This document shows positions 52,514-61,566 of a DNA stretch of 64,000 nucleotides, in pieces. The DNA lies in assembly GCA_014332745.1 (NCBI GenBank), contig JACONL010000001.1, forward strand, positions 177,910-241,909, given 5' to 3'. The notes under the pieces were generated by a model that was not told the origin of the DNA, searched no databases, and was given only the letters and a program-made list of their open reading frames with translations. Made by a program: the position numbers and the translations under genes. The number at the start of each line of letters is the position of its first letter. Positions within the stretch are counted from its first letter, which is position 1. Source of the stretch: Alphaproteobacteria bacterium GM7ARS4. Lineage in GTDB: Bacteria; Pseudomonadota; Alphaproteobacteria; GM7ARS4.

Positions 52514-53000
52514 GGCGGTATGTCCCTGATGTCCCCCCCTTTTTCTCGAGAAGCATAATGTCGGTGATGACTATGCCCTTATCTAAGGCTTTACACATGT
52601 CATAGAGCGTCAATGCTGCCACAGAGACAGCCGTCAAGGCTTCCATTTCCGCCCCCGTCCGTCCCCAGAGACGACATGACCCTTGGATATGGACGGTGCG
52701 CGCCTTATCGTCAAAAGAAAAATCAACCGCCACATGGGACAAGGCAAGATGATGACAAAGAGGAATCAATGAACTCGTTTGTTTTGCCGCCATAATTCCC
52801 GCCACACGCGCCACCGCCCAAAGATCTCCCTTCTCCATCACGTTGCCTCTGCGCACCTTGTTATAGAGCATGTCGCCCATGCGCACCGCCCCGTGAGCCT
52901 TCGCCTCGCGCCATGTCTCGTCCTTGCCATGAATATCGACCATCGAGACCATGCCCTTTTTGTCAAGGTGAGAGAAAGAAGGCGATGATGCTGTCGTCAT
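52497..53000 (-). CDS. moaC: Cyclic pyranopterin monophosphate synthase
   Basis: Second enzyme of molybdenum-cofactor synthesis, 167 residues. MVDIHGKDETWREA at the start, TSSLIPLCHHLALS, RTGAEMEALTAVSVAALTLYDMCKALDKG and LLEKKGGTSGTY are the conserved MoaC motifs with the catalytic Lys residues. It overlaps the trpC stop by ATGA and moeA by 17 bases. No moaA is present in the window. Confidence 0.96.
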   Translation of the reverse strand: MTTASSPSFSHLDKKGMVSMVDIHGKDETWREAKAHGAVRMGDMLYNKVRRGNVMEKGDLWAVARVAGIMAAKQTSSLIPLCHHLALSHVAVDFSFDDKARTVHIQGSCRLWGRTGAEMEALTAVSVAALTLYDMCKALDKGIVITDIMLLEKKGGTSGTYRHDTFA

Positions 53001-53821
53001 GGTCCCTCAGCCCCCTCACCCCACAGCTGGCGCACAGCGCGCGCTAGGTTATGAGAACGCATCAGCGATTCGCCCACTAAAAAGCCAGACGCACCCTGAG
53101 AAGAGAGAGTCTTGATGTCGTCATAGCTCTTGATACCACTCTCGCTGATAACGAAACATGAAGGAGGAACGGCATGGAGGAGCGCCTCTGTCACAGAGAG
53201 ATCCACCGCCAATGTCCCAAGATGGCGATTGTTAATCCCTATCAATGACGTCCCTAAGGCGCAAGCCCGCTCCAATTCCTCTAGGGTGTGGACTTCCACC
53301 AGCACATCCATTCCCCCGTCACGTGCCATGTCATACAATGTCCGCGCCTGCCTATCATCAAGAATCGCCATGATCAGTAAAATGGCATCGGCGTCATAGG
53401 CAAGGCTCTCTTCTATCTGCCAAGGGTCGATAATGAAATCTTTACGCAAAATAGGCAATGTGGAGACGTCCTTCACAAGAGGCATAAACGCACAACATCC
53501 TTGAAAATATGTCTCTTCCGTGAGGACGGACAGGCATGTCGCGCCTCCCTCCTCGTAGGCTCTGGCGATGGCACGGACATCGAACGCCTCGCGTATGACC
53601 CCTGCCTTAGGGGAGGCTTTCTTAAGTTCAGCAATAAGACCCCATCCCCTCTCACGCTTCGATTCCTTGAGGGCGCGCAAAAAACCCCGTCGCGCATGCT
53701 GGGCCTGTGGAAGAGGGATAGACCCTTCTCTCTTTACGCTTTCGAGCATGCGCCTCTTGTCCGCAAGAATGGAGGTGAGGGCATGGGACATCGCCATCCT
53801 CGCGCCATGATACGTGTTCAT
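52997..53821 (-). CDS. trpC: Indole-3-glycerol phosphate synthase
   Basis: TIM-barrel enzyme of tryptophan synthesis, 274 residues, not fused to TrpF. LIAELKKASPKAGVIRE contains the catalytic Lys, then LSVLTEETYFQG, LRKDFIIDPWQIEES, IGINNRHLGTL and VISESGIKSYDD in the usual order. The start overlaps the trpD stop by ATGA and the stop overlaps moaC by ATGA. Confidence 0.96.
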   Translation of the reverse strand: MNTYHGARMAMSHALTSILADKRRMLESVKREGSIPLPQAQHARRGFLRALKESKRERGWGLIAELKKASPKAGVIREAFDVRAIARAYEEGGATCLSVLTEETYFQGCCAFMPLVKDVSTLPILRKDFIIDPWQIEESLAYDADAILLIMAILDDRQARTLYDMARDGGMDVLVEVHTLEELERACALGTSLIGINNRHLGTLAVDLSVTEALLHAVPPSCFVISESGIKSYDDIKTLSSQGASGFLVGESLMRSHNLARAVRQLWGEGAEGP

Positions 53822-54849
53822 CCCTGTTTGCTTGCTCCTATCACTTGGTTTAATAAGGCTTGGCTCTTGCCACTGGCGAGTGCCTGCCGTGCTTGCTCCA
53901 CACCTTGCGTTGGCGTCTCTGCCTTGCCTGCCACAAAAAGTCCACAGCCCGCATTGAGTAAAACAGCATCCCTGAAGGCACTTTCCTCATCCCGCAAAAC
54001 AGAGAGAATGTTCTCGGCATTGTAAGAGGCATCGCCCCCTTTCATCGCTTCAAGAGAAGAGACTCCTAGCCCCACATCGTGGGGTGTGATGGATAACGTT
54101 TCCAAGGACGCACCATCAAACGCCACAACATGCGTCTTCCCCTGTATAGAGAGCTCGTCCTGCCCGTCCTCGCCATGAACAACCCAACCACGCTTGACCC
54201 CAAGGGCTCTTAAACTTCGCGCCATAGGCATGCACCATGACGCATCAAAAACACCCACCAATTGCGTCTCCACACGACAGGGATTCGCCAAGGGACCCAC
54301 AAGATTAAAGATGGTACGCACAGCAAGAGAACGGCGGATAGGCGCAACATGACGCATGGAAGGATGGTGGTGAGGCGCATATAAAAAGGCAAAACCTAAA
54401 GATGTCAACATCGTCTGTAGAACATCCGCCTTGTCCGTGAGTCTCAGACCGAGGGCCTCAAGGACATCGGCAGAACCACAGCGAGACGACTGCGCACGAT
54501 TGCCATGCTTTGCCATGACAACGCCACAAGACGCCATCACGAACGCTGAGGCGGTGGACACATTGAGCGTGTCACAACCATCACCCCCCGTGCCACAATT
54601 ATCCATAGCACCCGATGGCACAGACACAGGAACACAATGACGACGCAAACTCTGCGCCGCCGCCACAAGCTGCTCCTCTTCCTCGCCACGCTCACGCAAC
54701 GCCACCAAAAATGCGCCCAACTGCACAGGGTCAGCACCGCCCTCCATCATACAAGAAAAGGCATCCTCAAAAAAGGCGCGCCCCATACCACGTCCAGACG
54801 CCAACATCTGCCAATAAAAAGAAAATGTCTTCTTCTCTGTCGCACCCAT
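53818..54849 (-). CDS. trpD: Anthranilate phosphoribosyltransferase
   Basis: Transfers phosphoribose from PRPP to anthranilate. The 343-residue length is normal. DNCGTGGDG is the PRPP loop, NVSTASAFVMASCGV and KHGNRAQSSRCGSADVLEALG line the anthranilate channel, and FNLVGPLANP is conserved. The Gln in NRAQSSR stands where Val or Ala is common. It starts 13 bases after trpG. Confidence 0.96.
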   Translation of the reverse strand: MGATEKKTFSFYWQMLASGRGMGRAFFEDAFSCMMEGGADPVQLGAFLVALRERGEEEEQLVAAAQSLRRHCVPVSVPSGAMDNCGTGGDGCDTLNVSTASAFVMASCGVVMAKHGNRAQSSRCGSADVLEALGLRLTDKADVLQTMLTSLGFAFLYAPHHHPSMRHVAPIRRSLAVRTIFNLVGPLANPCRVETQLVGVFDASWCMPMARSLRALGVKRGWVVHGEDGQDELSIQGKTHVVAFDGASLETLSITPHDVGLGVSSLEAMKGGDASYNAENILSVLRDEESAFRDAVLLNAGCGLFVAGKAETPTQGVEQARQALASGKSQALLNQVIGASKQG

Positions 54850-54862
54850 CGCCTATCGTCTC

Positions 54863-55471
54863 CTACCCTTGCGCGCCAACCCCGTCACGCTCACCCACAA
54901 GACGCACGAAATTCCCCAGCACGTCATGCCCATATTCTGTGGCAATGCTCTCAGGGTGAAATTGGACGCCATAAAAAGGCAAACTGTCATGCTCCAGCGC
55001 CATGATGACATGGTCATCCACGGCTCGCGCCGTGACCCGAAGGCATGACGGACAACTCTCATCCTCAACAATAAGAGAATGATAGCGCGTTGCCGAAAAA
55101 GGACTCTTAATCCCTTGAAACAATCCCCGCCCATCATGGGTGATGGCGCTGACTTTCCCATGCATGGGACGAGGCGCACGCACCACCGACCCGCCAAAAC
55201 TCTGCCCTAGCGCTTGGTGGCCTAAACATATCCCCAAAACAGGGACGGGATGGGCGCGCTCGCTATTCTCTCGTAAAAACGCTAAACACACGCCAGCCTT
55301 GTCAGGATCACAAGGGCCAGGAGATATGACACAGGCAGAAGGACGACTCGCAAAAATCTCTGACACACTCCACACATCATGGCGAATGACCTTCACCTCA
55401 ACTCCCAATTCCGCCAAGTAGTGTAAAACATTCCACGTGAAACTATCATAATTGTCTATGAGCAAAAACAT
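54863..55471 (-). CDS. trpG: Anthranilate synthase glutamine amidotransferase component
   Basis: Supplies ammonia to TrpE, encoded 49 kb away in this window. From ATG 55471 it has 203 residues. FLLIDNYDSFTWNVLHYL starts the protein, the nucleophile is the Cys in GICLGHQALGQ, and GVQFHPESIATEYG ends the triad. GGAGAG five to six bases upstream supports this start. The frame continues upstream to 55561 through a Trp-containing, G-rich sequence with no family match, which may be an unused leader. It heads the trpG-trpD-trpC-moaC-moeA operon and is divergent from purC. Confidence 0.95.
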   Translation of the reverse strand: MFLLIDNYDSFTWNVLHYLAELGVEVKVIRHDVWSVSEIFASRPSACVISPGPCDPDKAGVCLAFLRENSERAHPVPVLGICLGHQALGQSFGGSVVRAPRPMHGKVSAITHDGRGLFQGIKSPFSATRYHSLIVEDESCPSCLRVTARAVDDHVIMALEHDSLPFYGVQFHPESIATEYGHDVLGNFVRLVGERDGVGAQG

Positions 55472-55491
55472 ACACGCTCTCCACAAAACCA

Positions 55492-55521
55492 CCCTCACAC
55501 CCCCACACCCATATGCGCCCC
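55492..55521 (-). promoter_or_regulatory. Possible G-quadruplex in the trpG leader
   Basis: On the minus (coding) strand four G-tracts, GGGG, GGG, GGGGG and GGG, are joined by loops of 7, 3 and 5 bases at 55492-55521. A fifth tract is at 55532-55536. It lies 20 bases upstream of ATG 55471 and would fall in the trpG leader RNA. Folding is inferred from the pattern. Confidence 0.4.
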
Positions 55522-55625
55522 AAAACAAACACCCCCAAAGAATATCTATAGCCGTTATCATATACGAAAAGGTAAAACCATGCTATCAAAGCACAAAGGC
55601 ATGGATGAACAGCCCTTGATAGACC

Positions 55626-56447
55626 ATGATGAATGAACGCCGTAAAATCCTCTATGAAGGAAAAGCAAAAATCCTTTTCGAAGGCAGCCGCGACGATACG
55701 CTCATCCAGTATTTCAAGGATGATATGACCGCCTTCAATAAAGAACGCCATCGCGTCATGGAGGGAAAAGGCGTCATCAATAATCGTATCTCTTCTCACC
55801 TCATGGACCATATGGGATGTCTTGGCATCCGCACCCATTTGCTCGAACAACTTAACATGCGCGAACAATTGGTGAAAAAATTGGATATGTTCCCCCTCGA
55901 AATTGTCGTGAGAAATCTGGCCGCTGGCTCCCTGTGTCGACGTATCGACCGCTTTCAGGAAGGCGATACCCTCCCCAACCCTCTTGTCGAATTCTACTAC
56001 AAAAAAGACGCCCTAGGCGACCCCCTTATCAACACAGACCATATCATCGCCCTCGACATCATGGATGAAGACGCTCTAGACGACATACGGGCAACAGCAC
56101 TACGCATCAATGATATTCTCTCGAGCATCATGCTCAGCATTCACATCACCCTCGTCGATGTCAAACTAGAATTCGGACGCACAGGAGACAGCGAAGACAT
56201 TACCTTAGGCGATGAAATTAGCCCCGACAGCTGCCGACTATGGGATAGAAAAACAAAGACAAAGATGGATAAAGATCGCTTCCGCCAAAATCTTGGCCAT
56301 GTCATCGAACATTATCGTGAAGTCGCCTTGCGCCTTGGCGTCTTGCCACCGCATGATGCCGCACAAACGCCAAAAGAGACTGACAGAAAGGAGAATACGT
56401 TACAAAACATTACCCAATTTCGCCAACGAACGGAAAAAAAGACATAG
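55626..56447 (+). CDS. purC: Phosphoribosylaminoimidazole-succinocarboxamide synthase
   Basis: Adds aspartate to CAIR in purine synthesis. ILYEGKAKILFEG, FKDDMTAFN, KGVINNRIS, RNLAAGSLCRR, DIMDEDALDDI and DVKLEFGR are the family motifs in order. The 273-residue product exceeds the usual 240-255 because of a charged C-terminal tail after GVLPPHD. ATG-ATG at 55626/55629 are both possible starts. It is followed five bases later by purS, purQ and purL, an alphaproteobacterial order. Confidence 0.96.
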   Translation: MMNERRKILYEGKAKILFEGSRDDTLIQYFKDDMTAFNKERHRVMEGKGVINNRISSHLMDHMGCLGIRTHLLEQLNMREQLVKKLDMFPLEIVVRNLAAGSLCRRIDRFQEGDTLPNPLVEFYYKKDALGDPLINTDHIIALDIMDEDALDDIRATALRINDILSSIMLSIHITLVDVKLEFGRTGDSEDITLGDEISPDSCRLWDRKTKTKMDKDRFRQNLGHVIEHYREVALRLGVLPPHDAAQTPKETDRKENTLQNITQFRQRTEKKT

Positions 56448-56452
56448 ACGCC

Positions 56453-56743
56453 ATGCCACCAACAAAAAAAGCCCATCAGGTGAAAGCCATTATCCATATT
56501 ATGCCGAAACAGGATGTCCTAGACCCCCAAGGGCGCGCCATCGCCCAATCCTTAAAAGAACAGGGATTCCACGTCCTTGACGCACGTTGTGGCAAACGCC
56601 TCGAACTCGTCTGTGATGTCGACCCGACCCTCAGCCGACAAAAACAAGAAGAACAATGTCACACCATGTGTCGCGCTATGTGCTCTGCCATGCTCGTCAA
56701 TGAACTCGTAGAGCATTATCATATTGACATTGACCATGCCTGA
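56453..56743 (+). CDS. purS: Phosphoribosylformylglycinamidine synthase subunit PurS
   Basis: Small structural subunit that joins PurQ and PurL. The 96-residue product has the usual KAIIHIMPKQDVLDPQGRAI start, with FHVLDARCGKRLEL in the middle. CxxMCRAMCSAMLVNELVE near the end is unusually cysteine-rich (CHTMCRAMC). Length and position before purQ fit. It overlaps purQ by eight bases. Confidence 0.92.
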   Translation: MPPTKKAHQVKAIIHIMPKQDVLDPQGRAIAQSLKEQGFHVLDARCGKRLELVCDVDPTLSRQKQEEQCHTMCRAMCSAMLVNELVEHYHIDIDHA

Positions 56744-57464
56744 AAGCGCCCCACCCAAGAGGGCTGTTGTCATCGTCTTTCCCGCCTCCAATTGTGATAA
56801 AGAGATAGGCCATGCGCTGGAACATATCTTGGCATGGGATGTGTGTTTCTGCCCATCCCATGAAAGCACCTTGCCAGACGCATCCCTCTATGTCGTCCCG
56901 GGCGGTTTCTCATGGGGTGATTACCTACGCACTGGCGCCCTCGCCGCCAGAACCCCCGCCATACAAGCCCTCAAAAAACGCAACGAACAAGGCTGTCCCA
57001 TCCTCGCTATCTGCAACGGATTCCAAATCCTCACGGAAGCGGGCATGCTGCCCGGAGTCCTCCAAACCAATCACGCCCTCACATTTATCTGCGCACCACA
57101 AACACTCCGTGTCGACAGCACCCATAGCCTATGGACACAGGCATTCCCACAAGGCACATGCCTGTCTTTTCCCATCGCACACCATGCGGGATGTTACACA
57201 GCCGATGACGCTACGTTGGACGCCCTCGAAAAAAAACATCGCGTCATCTTACGTTATGTGGATGAAACGGGTGAGACACATCAAGACGCCAATCCCAATG
57301 GCTCGTGCCGCGCCATTGCTGGACTCACCAACGAACAAGGCAACATATGCGCCCTGATGCCTCACCCAGAACGCGCTCTCTACCCATGGCATGGAAGCAC
57401 CGACGGCGCGCGCTTCCTCAGCGGATTTCACCAGTCCCTCCTCAAAACAGCAACATCGCCATAA
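56736..57464 (+). CDS. purQ: Phosphoribosylformylglycinamidine synthase subunit PurQ
   Basis: Glutamine amidotransferase subunit of FGAM synthase, 242 residues. VVIVFPASNCDKEIGHAL starts the fold, VVPGGFSWGDYLRTGALA follows, and the nucleophile Cys is in AICNGFQILTEAG. The His-Glu pair is in LMPHPERA. ATG 56736 overlaps the purS stop by eight bases and is preferred over TTG 56724. At about 242 residues it is slightly longer than most small PurQ proteins. Confidence 0.95.
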   Translation: MPESAPPKRAVVIVFPASNCDKEIGHALEHILAWDVCFCPSHESTLPDASLYVVPGGFSWGDYLRTGALAARTPAIQALKKRNEQGCPILAICNGFQILTEAGMLPGVLQTNHALTFICAPQTLRVDSTHSLWTQAFPQGTCLSFPIAHHAGCYTADDATLDALEKKHRVILRYVDETGETHQDANPNGSCRAIAGLTNEQGNICALMPHPERALYPWHGSTDGARFLSGFHQSLLKTATSP

Positions 57465-57474
57465 ACCATCCCTT

Positions 57475-59712
57475 ATGCCAGTGCCAACGCCATCACCCCC
57501 TCAACGCCCTCACACAAAGGCAAAAAGGCAACAGGATACAGAGACGTCACTCTCACCCCAAGAAATAGAAAAAATAGAAGCCTTGCTCGGCCATGCCCCC
57601 TCTCCCCTCGAACACGCCTTGTTTTCTGCTATGTGGTCAGAACATTGCGCCTATGTCTCAACGCGCAAACATCTTGCCCTCATGCCAAAAAAAGCGCCCC
57701 ATGTCCTGTGTGGTCCAGGGGAAAATGCGGGAATCATCGACCTAGGCCATAACATCGCCTGCGCCTTTAAGGTCGAAAGCCACAACCATCCCTCTTTTAT
57801 CGAACCCTATCAAGGCGCTGCCACAGGTGTGGGCGGAATCTTACGCGATATTTTTACGATGGGCGCACGCCCTGTCGCCCTCCTCAATGCCTTGCGCTTT
57901 GGCATGCCCTTAGAAGAAAGAACACGCACCCTCGTCACATCTGTCGTCAAAGGAATTAGCGCCTATGGCAACGCCATCGGAGTCCCCACCGTCGGCGGCG
58001 AATGCGCATTCCATACGGGATACAGAGGCAATAACCTCGTCAATGTCATGGCAGTCGGCCTCGTGAACCCCAAAAACATCTTTTATGCTAAAACCACCCA
58101 CCACGCCCCCGTCTATTACCTCGGCGCCCATACAGGATATGACGGCATCCATGGCGCCACTATGGCATCAACACAATTTCGACGCCATAAACAAAAGACG
58201 CAAAAAACGACCGTGCAAATAGGCGACCCGTTCCTCGGTAAAATGCTCATGGAGGCATGTCTTCATATCATGGAAGAACGCCTCATCCTCGCCATACAGG
58301 ACATGGGCGCCGCAGGATTGACATCCTCCGCATGTGAAATGGCAGCGCGTAGCGGATGTGGTATCGACCTCACCTTAGAGAACATCCCCTTACGCCATAA
58401 AGCCATGACAGCACAAGATATTATGCTCTCAGAAAGCCAAGAGCGCATGCTCCTCATTGCCGACCCGTCTCCAGATAAACAACAAAAACTGAAAGACATA
58501 GCCACAAACTATCGCCTCGCTATCGCCCATATTGGCACGCTCAACGAGAGTCAACATATCACCCTCCATCACCATAAGCGATGTGTCGCCAACATTCCCT
58601 TGCGCGCCTTATGTGATGACGCACCCTTCTATAATAGGACACGCAAACGACAGAAGCCCCCACCCCCCTTCGAGCCAGAGCTCCATAAAAGAACAAAACA
58701 GACATTCGAATATGACATGCTCACCTTGCTCACAAGCTTCGCCGCCAGTAGCCGACAAGCGATTTCCCGACAATTCGACTCAGGGGTGGGAGGCAACACA
58801 GTCCATAGCCCGCTCCATGACGCTGCCCTCATACGACTTCCAGATAAAAAACGCGCCCTCGCTCTCACCATCGATGGCAATCACCGCTATAGCATGCTCG
58901 ATGCGCAAAGCGGCGCATGCCATGCCGTCGCTGAAAGTTACCGCAATATCAGCGCATGTGGCGCACAACCCCTCGCCATTACCAATAACCTCAATTTTGG
59001 CGACCCCACACGCCCCCACGTCATGGCACAAATCTATGATGCCATCTGTGGTATCAGAGAGGCATGCCTCGCCCTCAACCTCCCTGTCGTCTCAGGCAAT
59101 GTCTCGCTCTATAATCAAACAGATGATATATCGATCCCGCCAACGCCCGTCATCGGCGCCGTCGGACTCCTCGATGACCTACGCTATTACGCAAGCCCCG
59201 CCCATTTGCAAGACAAAGACCATATCCTCCTCATCGGCGAACAACGGGGACATCTCGCTGGCTCGCTCTATGCCTTCTCTGTCCTCAACATAGAGGATGG
59301 ACAACCACCGCCTATCGCCCTCGACAAGGAAAAAAAACACGCAGACTTCGTTCGAACACTCATAGGACAAGGACTCACACGTTGCGTCCATGACATAGCC
59401 GACGGCGGTATCGCCATCGCCCTCTGTGAAATGGCGTTTGCCAGCGACATCGGCTTCCACATCGACGCACCGCCATTGAACGGACTCCTCCCCCAAGAAT
59501 GGGCCTTTAGCGAAGAGGCATCATGCTATCTCGTCAGCTGCACACAGCTGGATGATGTCCTCGCTCTCGCTAAAAAACACACTATCCCCGTCTCTGTTTT
59601 AGGTGTCGCTGGCGGTGATAGACTCCACATCGATACATGCTGCTCTGTCCCCCTATCGATAAAATCCCTTTACTATCAGTGGTTTTCCGATTATATGAAA
59701 CTATGCCCATGA
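57475..59712 (+). CDS. purL: Phosphoribosylformylglycinamidine synthase subunit PurL (small type)
   Basis: Synthetase subunit of FGAM synthase, 745 residues, the small type that needs PurS and PurQ. MWSEHCAYVSTRKHL, KVESHNHPSFIEPYQGAATGVGGILRDIFTMGARP and GGECAFH are in the first half, and GDPFLGKMLMEACLH and QDMGAAGLTSSACEMA in the middle. VHDIADGGIAIALCEMAFA is in the second half. ATG 57475, 10 bases after purQ, replaces the longer frame that runs inside purQ. It overlaps bolA by ATGA. Confidence 0.96.
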   Translation: MPVPTPSPPQRPHTKAKRQQDTETSLSPQEIEKIEALLGHAPSPLEHALFSAMWSEHCAYVSTRKHLALMPKKAPHVLCGPGENAGIIDLGHNIACAFKVESHNHPSFIEPYQGAATGVGGILRDIFTMGARPVALLNALRFGMPLEERTRTLVTSVVKGISAYGNAIGVPTVGGECAFHTGYRGNNLVNVMAVGLVNPKNIFYAKTTHHAPVYYLGAHTGYDGIHGATMASTQFRRHKQKTQKTTVQIGDPFLGKMLMEACLHIMEERLILAIQDMGAAGLTSSACEMAARSGCGIDLTLENIPLRHKAMTAQDIMLSESQERMLLIADPSPDKQQKLKDIATNYRLAIAHIGTLNESQHITLHHHKRCVANIPLRALCDDAPFYNRTRKRQKPPPPFEPELHKRTKQTFEYDMLTLLTSFAASSRQAISRQFDSGVGGNTVHSPLHDAALIRLPDKKRALALTIDGNHRYSMLDAQSGACHAVAESYRNISACGAQPLAITNNLNFGDPTRPHVMAQIYDAICGIREACLALNLPVVSGNVSLYNQTDDISIPPTPVIGAVGLLDDLRYYASPAHLQDKDHILLIGEQRGHLAGSLYAFSVLNIEDGQPPPIALDKEKKHADFVRTLIGQGLTRCVHDIADGGIAIALCEMAFASDIGFHIDAPPLNGLLPQEWAFSEEASCYLVSCTQLDDVLALAKKHTIPVSVLGVAGGDRLHIDTCCSVPLSIKSLYYQWFSDYMKLCP

Positions 59713-59978
59713 CGAAACAAGACATCACCCAACGCATAAGACAGGCTCTGCCCGATGCCGTCATCCATATCGATGATCTCAAAGGCGATGGCGACCATTA
59801 CAAGGTCGATGTCGTGTCCCAAGCGTTTCGAGGCTTGTCCCGATTGCAACAGCATAGGCTCGTCTATGGCGCTCTGGGTGACGCCATGGGGACCGAACTC
59901 CACGCCATGATGCTCTCAACCCATGTAGAGTCCACAAGCCCCGACAAGGATTCCCCTTCACCCTCCTCAACATCATAA
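59709..59978 (+). CDS. bolA: BolA family protein
   Basis: An 89-residue BolA-fold protein that binds CGFS glutaredoxins and shares a [2Fe-2S] cluster with them. HYKVDVVSQAFRGLSRLQQHRLVYGAL is the conserved helix-turn-helix-like core, and ELHAMMLSTH supplies the invariant C-terminal His. ATG 59709 overlaps the purL stop by ATGA; ATG 59703 is also possible. grxD follows after 25 bases, the usual partner gene. Confidence 0.92.
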   Translation: MTKQDITQRIRQALPDAVIHIDDLKGDGDHYKVDVVSQAFRGLSRLQQHRLVYGALGDAMGTELHAMMLSTHVESTSPDKDSPSPSSTS

Positions 59979-60003
59979 CCCATCACCTACCCTATAACGC
60001 GCC

Positions 60004-60378
60004 ATGACTGATAAAACACATTCACCTCCCCCCCTCAATGAGGCGGTCGAAACACAGATCCGCTCGCTTATTAACGACAATGATGTCGTCCTCTTCATGA
60101 AAGGAAGCGCCATGATGCCCATGTGTGGCTTCTCCTCGCTGGCGGTGGACATCCTCGAGTCACTCAAGGTGACGTTTAAAGATGTGGACGTCCTGCAAAG
60201 CGCCGACTTGCGTCAAGGCATCAAAATCTTCTCCGATTGGCCGACAATCCCTCAACTTTACGTCAAAGGCGAATTCGTTGGCGGAAGCGACATTCTACGC
60301 AGTATGCATCAGCAAGATGAATTGCGCCCCTTCTTCAAAGAAAAAGGTGTCGCTTGCGAAGACGCCGCCCCCTCCTGA
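60004..60378 (+). CDS. grxD: Monothiol glutaredoxin, Grx4/GrxD type
   Basis: A 124-residue CGFS glutaredoxin for Fe-S cluster transfer and iron sensing. VVLFMKGSAMMPMCGFSSLAVDIL has the CGFS active site, then WPTIPQLYVKGEFVGGSDIL for glutathione and cluster binding. The C-terminal tail after FFKEKG is slightly longer than usual. Its last 70 bases overlap the end of fbpC on the other strand. It is co-directional with bolA. Confidence 0.95.
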   Translation: MTDKTHSPPPLNEAVETQIRSLINDNDVVLFMKGSAMMPMCGFSSLAVDILESLKVTFKDVDVLQSADLRQGIKIFSDWPTIPQLYVKGEFVGGSDILRSMHQQDELRPFFKEKGVACEDAAPS

Positions 60379-61529
60379 GGAATCGCCAAGACACCATTGG
60401 GATGACGTGTCAGCCCACATGTGTCACCATGCCCCTCACAGGGAAAAACAAAGGCCGAGCAACGTTCCACGAGCACAGCGACCCGCGTGCCTTTCTTTGG
60501 TAAAATCACGCCAGCAATATGTACGTGAATCTCTTTGCCATCGTCAAGGGATAGGGTGATATGAGAAAATCGCCCCAAGAGACGCGCACTCGTCACATGG
60601 CCTTGCACATTGGTGTCGTCATGCCCCCCTTTGCCATCAATGACGGAAATCCCTATGCCGTCAGGACGCACCAGAATATCCACCTCCATACCCTCCTCGA
60701 TGGATGGCGGCGCCGCAAAACTGCCTAAGGCAATACGCACAACCCCCTTATCCACACGCCCACAGAAACGATTCACAGGGCCAAACAACTCCGCCACAAA
60801 AGCATCCACAGGACCAAGCCACGTCTCAAAAGGCGTGCCCGATTGCACAATAGCGCCGTCCCGCATCACAAAAATATGGTCTGCCATGAACATCGCCTCC
60901 TCAGAGTCATGAGTCACCATCAATGCCGTCAAGCCCTCCTCCTTTAAAAGCGCTAACGTCGCCTCGCGCACACGCATACGATTGTCCGCATCCAACCCCG
61001 AAAAAGGTTCGTCCAATAATAAAAGGCGCGGCTTACGCACCAAAGCGCGCAACAAAGCAACCCGCTGTTGTTGCCCGCCTGATAGGGTGTGCGGCCACGC
61101 ATACAAAAATTCCTCAACCCCCAAATGGCGCGCCGCCTTGTCGAGCCAAAGACGCTCTGAACGCGCCATGCGCCTCACACCAAAACATATATTGTCATAG
61201 ACATTGAGATGGGGAAATAAGGCATAGTCTTGAAACACCATGCCCACATGACGCTCCTCTGGCGGCATGCGATAGCATGCCCCATACCCCCCTACGCCAA
61301 CATCCGTCAAAACACGACCATTCAGACTGACGCACCCCTCCAAAGGCATCTCAAAACCCGCAATGATACGCAATAACGTAGACTTCCCACAGCCCGACGG
61401 ACCAAGCAAACACCCAATCTCACCACACCCAACAGAAAGCGACACACGAGACAAGACGTCACGATGTGCTCCAGAGCGATGATAGCGATGACAAATGTCT
61501 TGTATCTCTAAGGCACGTTCATATGACAT
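60309..61529 (-). CDS. fbpC: Iron(III) ABC transporter ATP-binding protein
   Basis: ATPase of the ferric iron transporter, 406 residues from ATG 61529. Walker A is GPSGCGKST, the Q-loop VFQDYALFPHLNVYDNI, the signature [16 protein letters not shown], and Walker B LLLLDEPFSGLD. A TOBE-like C-terminal domain follows from about residue 255 with DILVRPDGIGI. Upstream in-frame ATGs (61586, 61595) would overlap fbpB. The last part, including SSQATPFSLKKGRNSSC, reads through the end of the convergent grxD gene for 70 bases and probably is a late extension. Substrate iron is inferred from fbpA. Confidence 0.87.
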   Translation of the reverse strand: MSYERALEIQDICHRYHRSGAHRDVLSRVSLSVGCGEIGCLLGPSGCGKSTLLRIIAGFEMPLEGCVSLNGRVLTDVGVGGYGACYRMPPEERHVGMVFQDYALFPHLNVYDNICFGVRRMARSERLWLDKAARHLGVEEFLYAWPHTLSGGQQQRVALLRALVRKPRLLLLDEPFSGLDADNRMRVREATLALLKEEGLTALMVTHDSEEAMFMADHIFVMRDGAIVQSGTPFETWLGPVDAFVAELFGPVNRFCGRVDKGVVRIALGSFAAPPSIEEGMEVDILVRPDGIGISVIDGKGGHDDTNVQGHVTSARLLGRFSHITLSLDDGKEIHVHIAGVILPKKGTRVAVLVERCSAFVFPCEGHGDTCGLTRHPNGVLAIPQEGAASSQATPFSLKKGRNSSC

Positions 61530-61566
61530 GCGTGTGACATCTCTCCTCTGTGACCCCGTCAGAACA

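Noticed and set aside
55472-55561. trp leader peptide and attenuator
   Set aside because: The Trp-containing frame runs into trpG with no stop codon, and I saw no alternative terminator/antiterminator stems.
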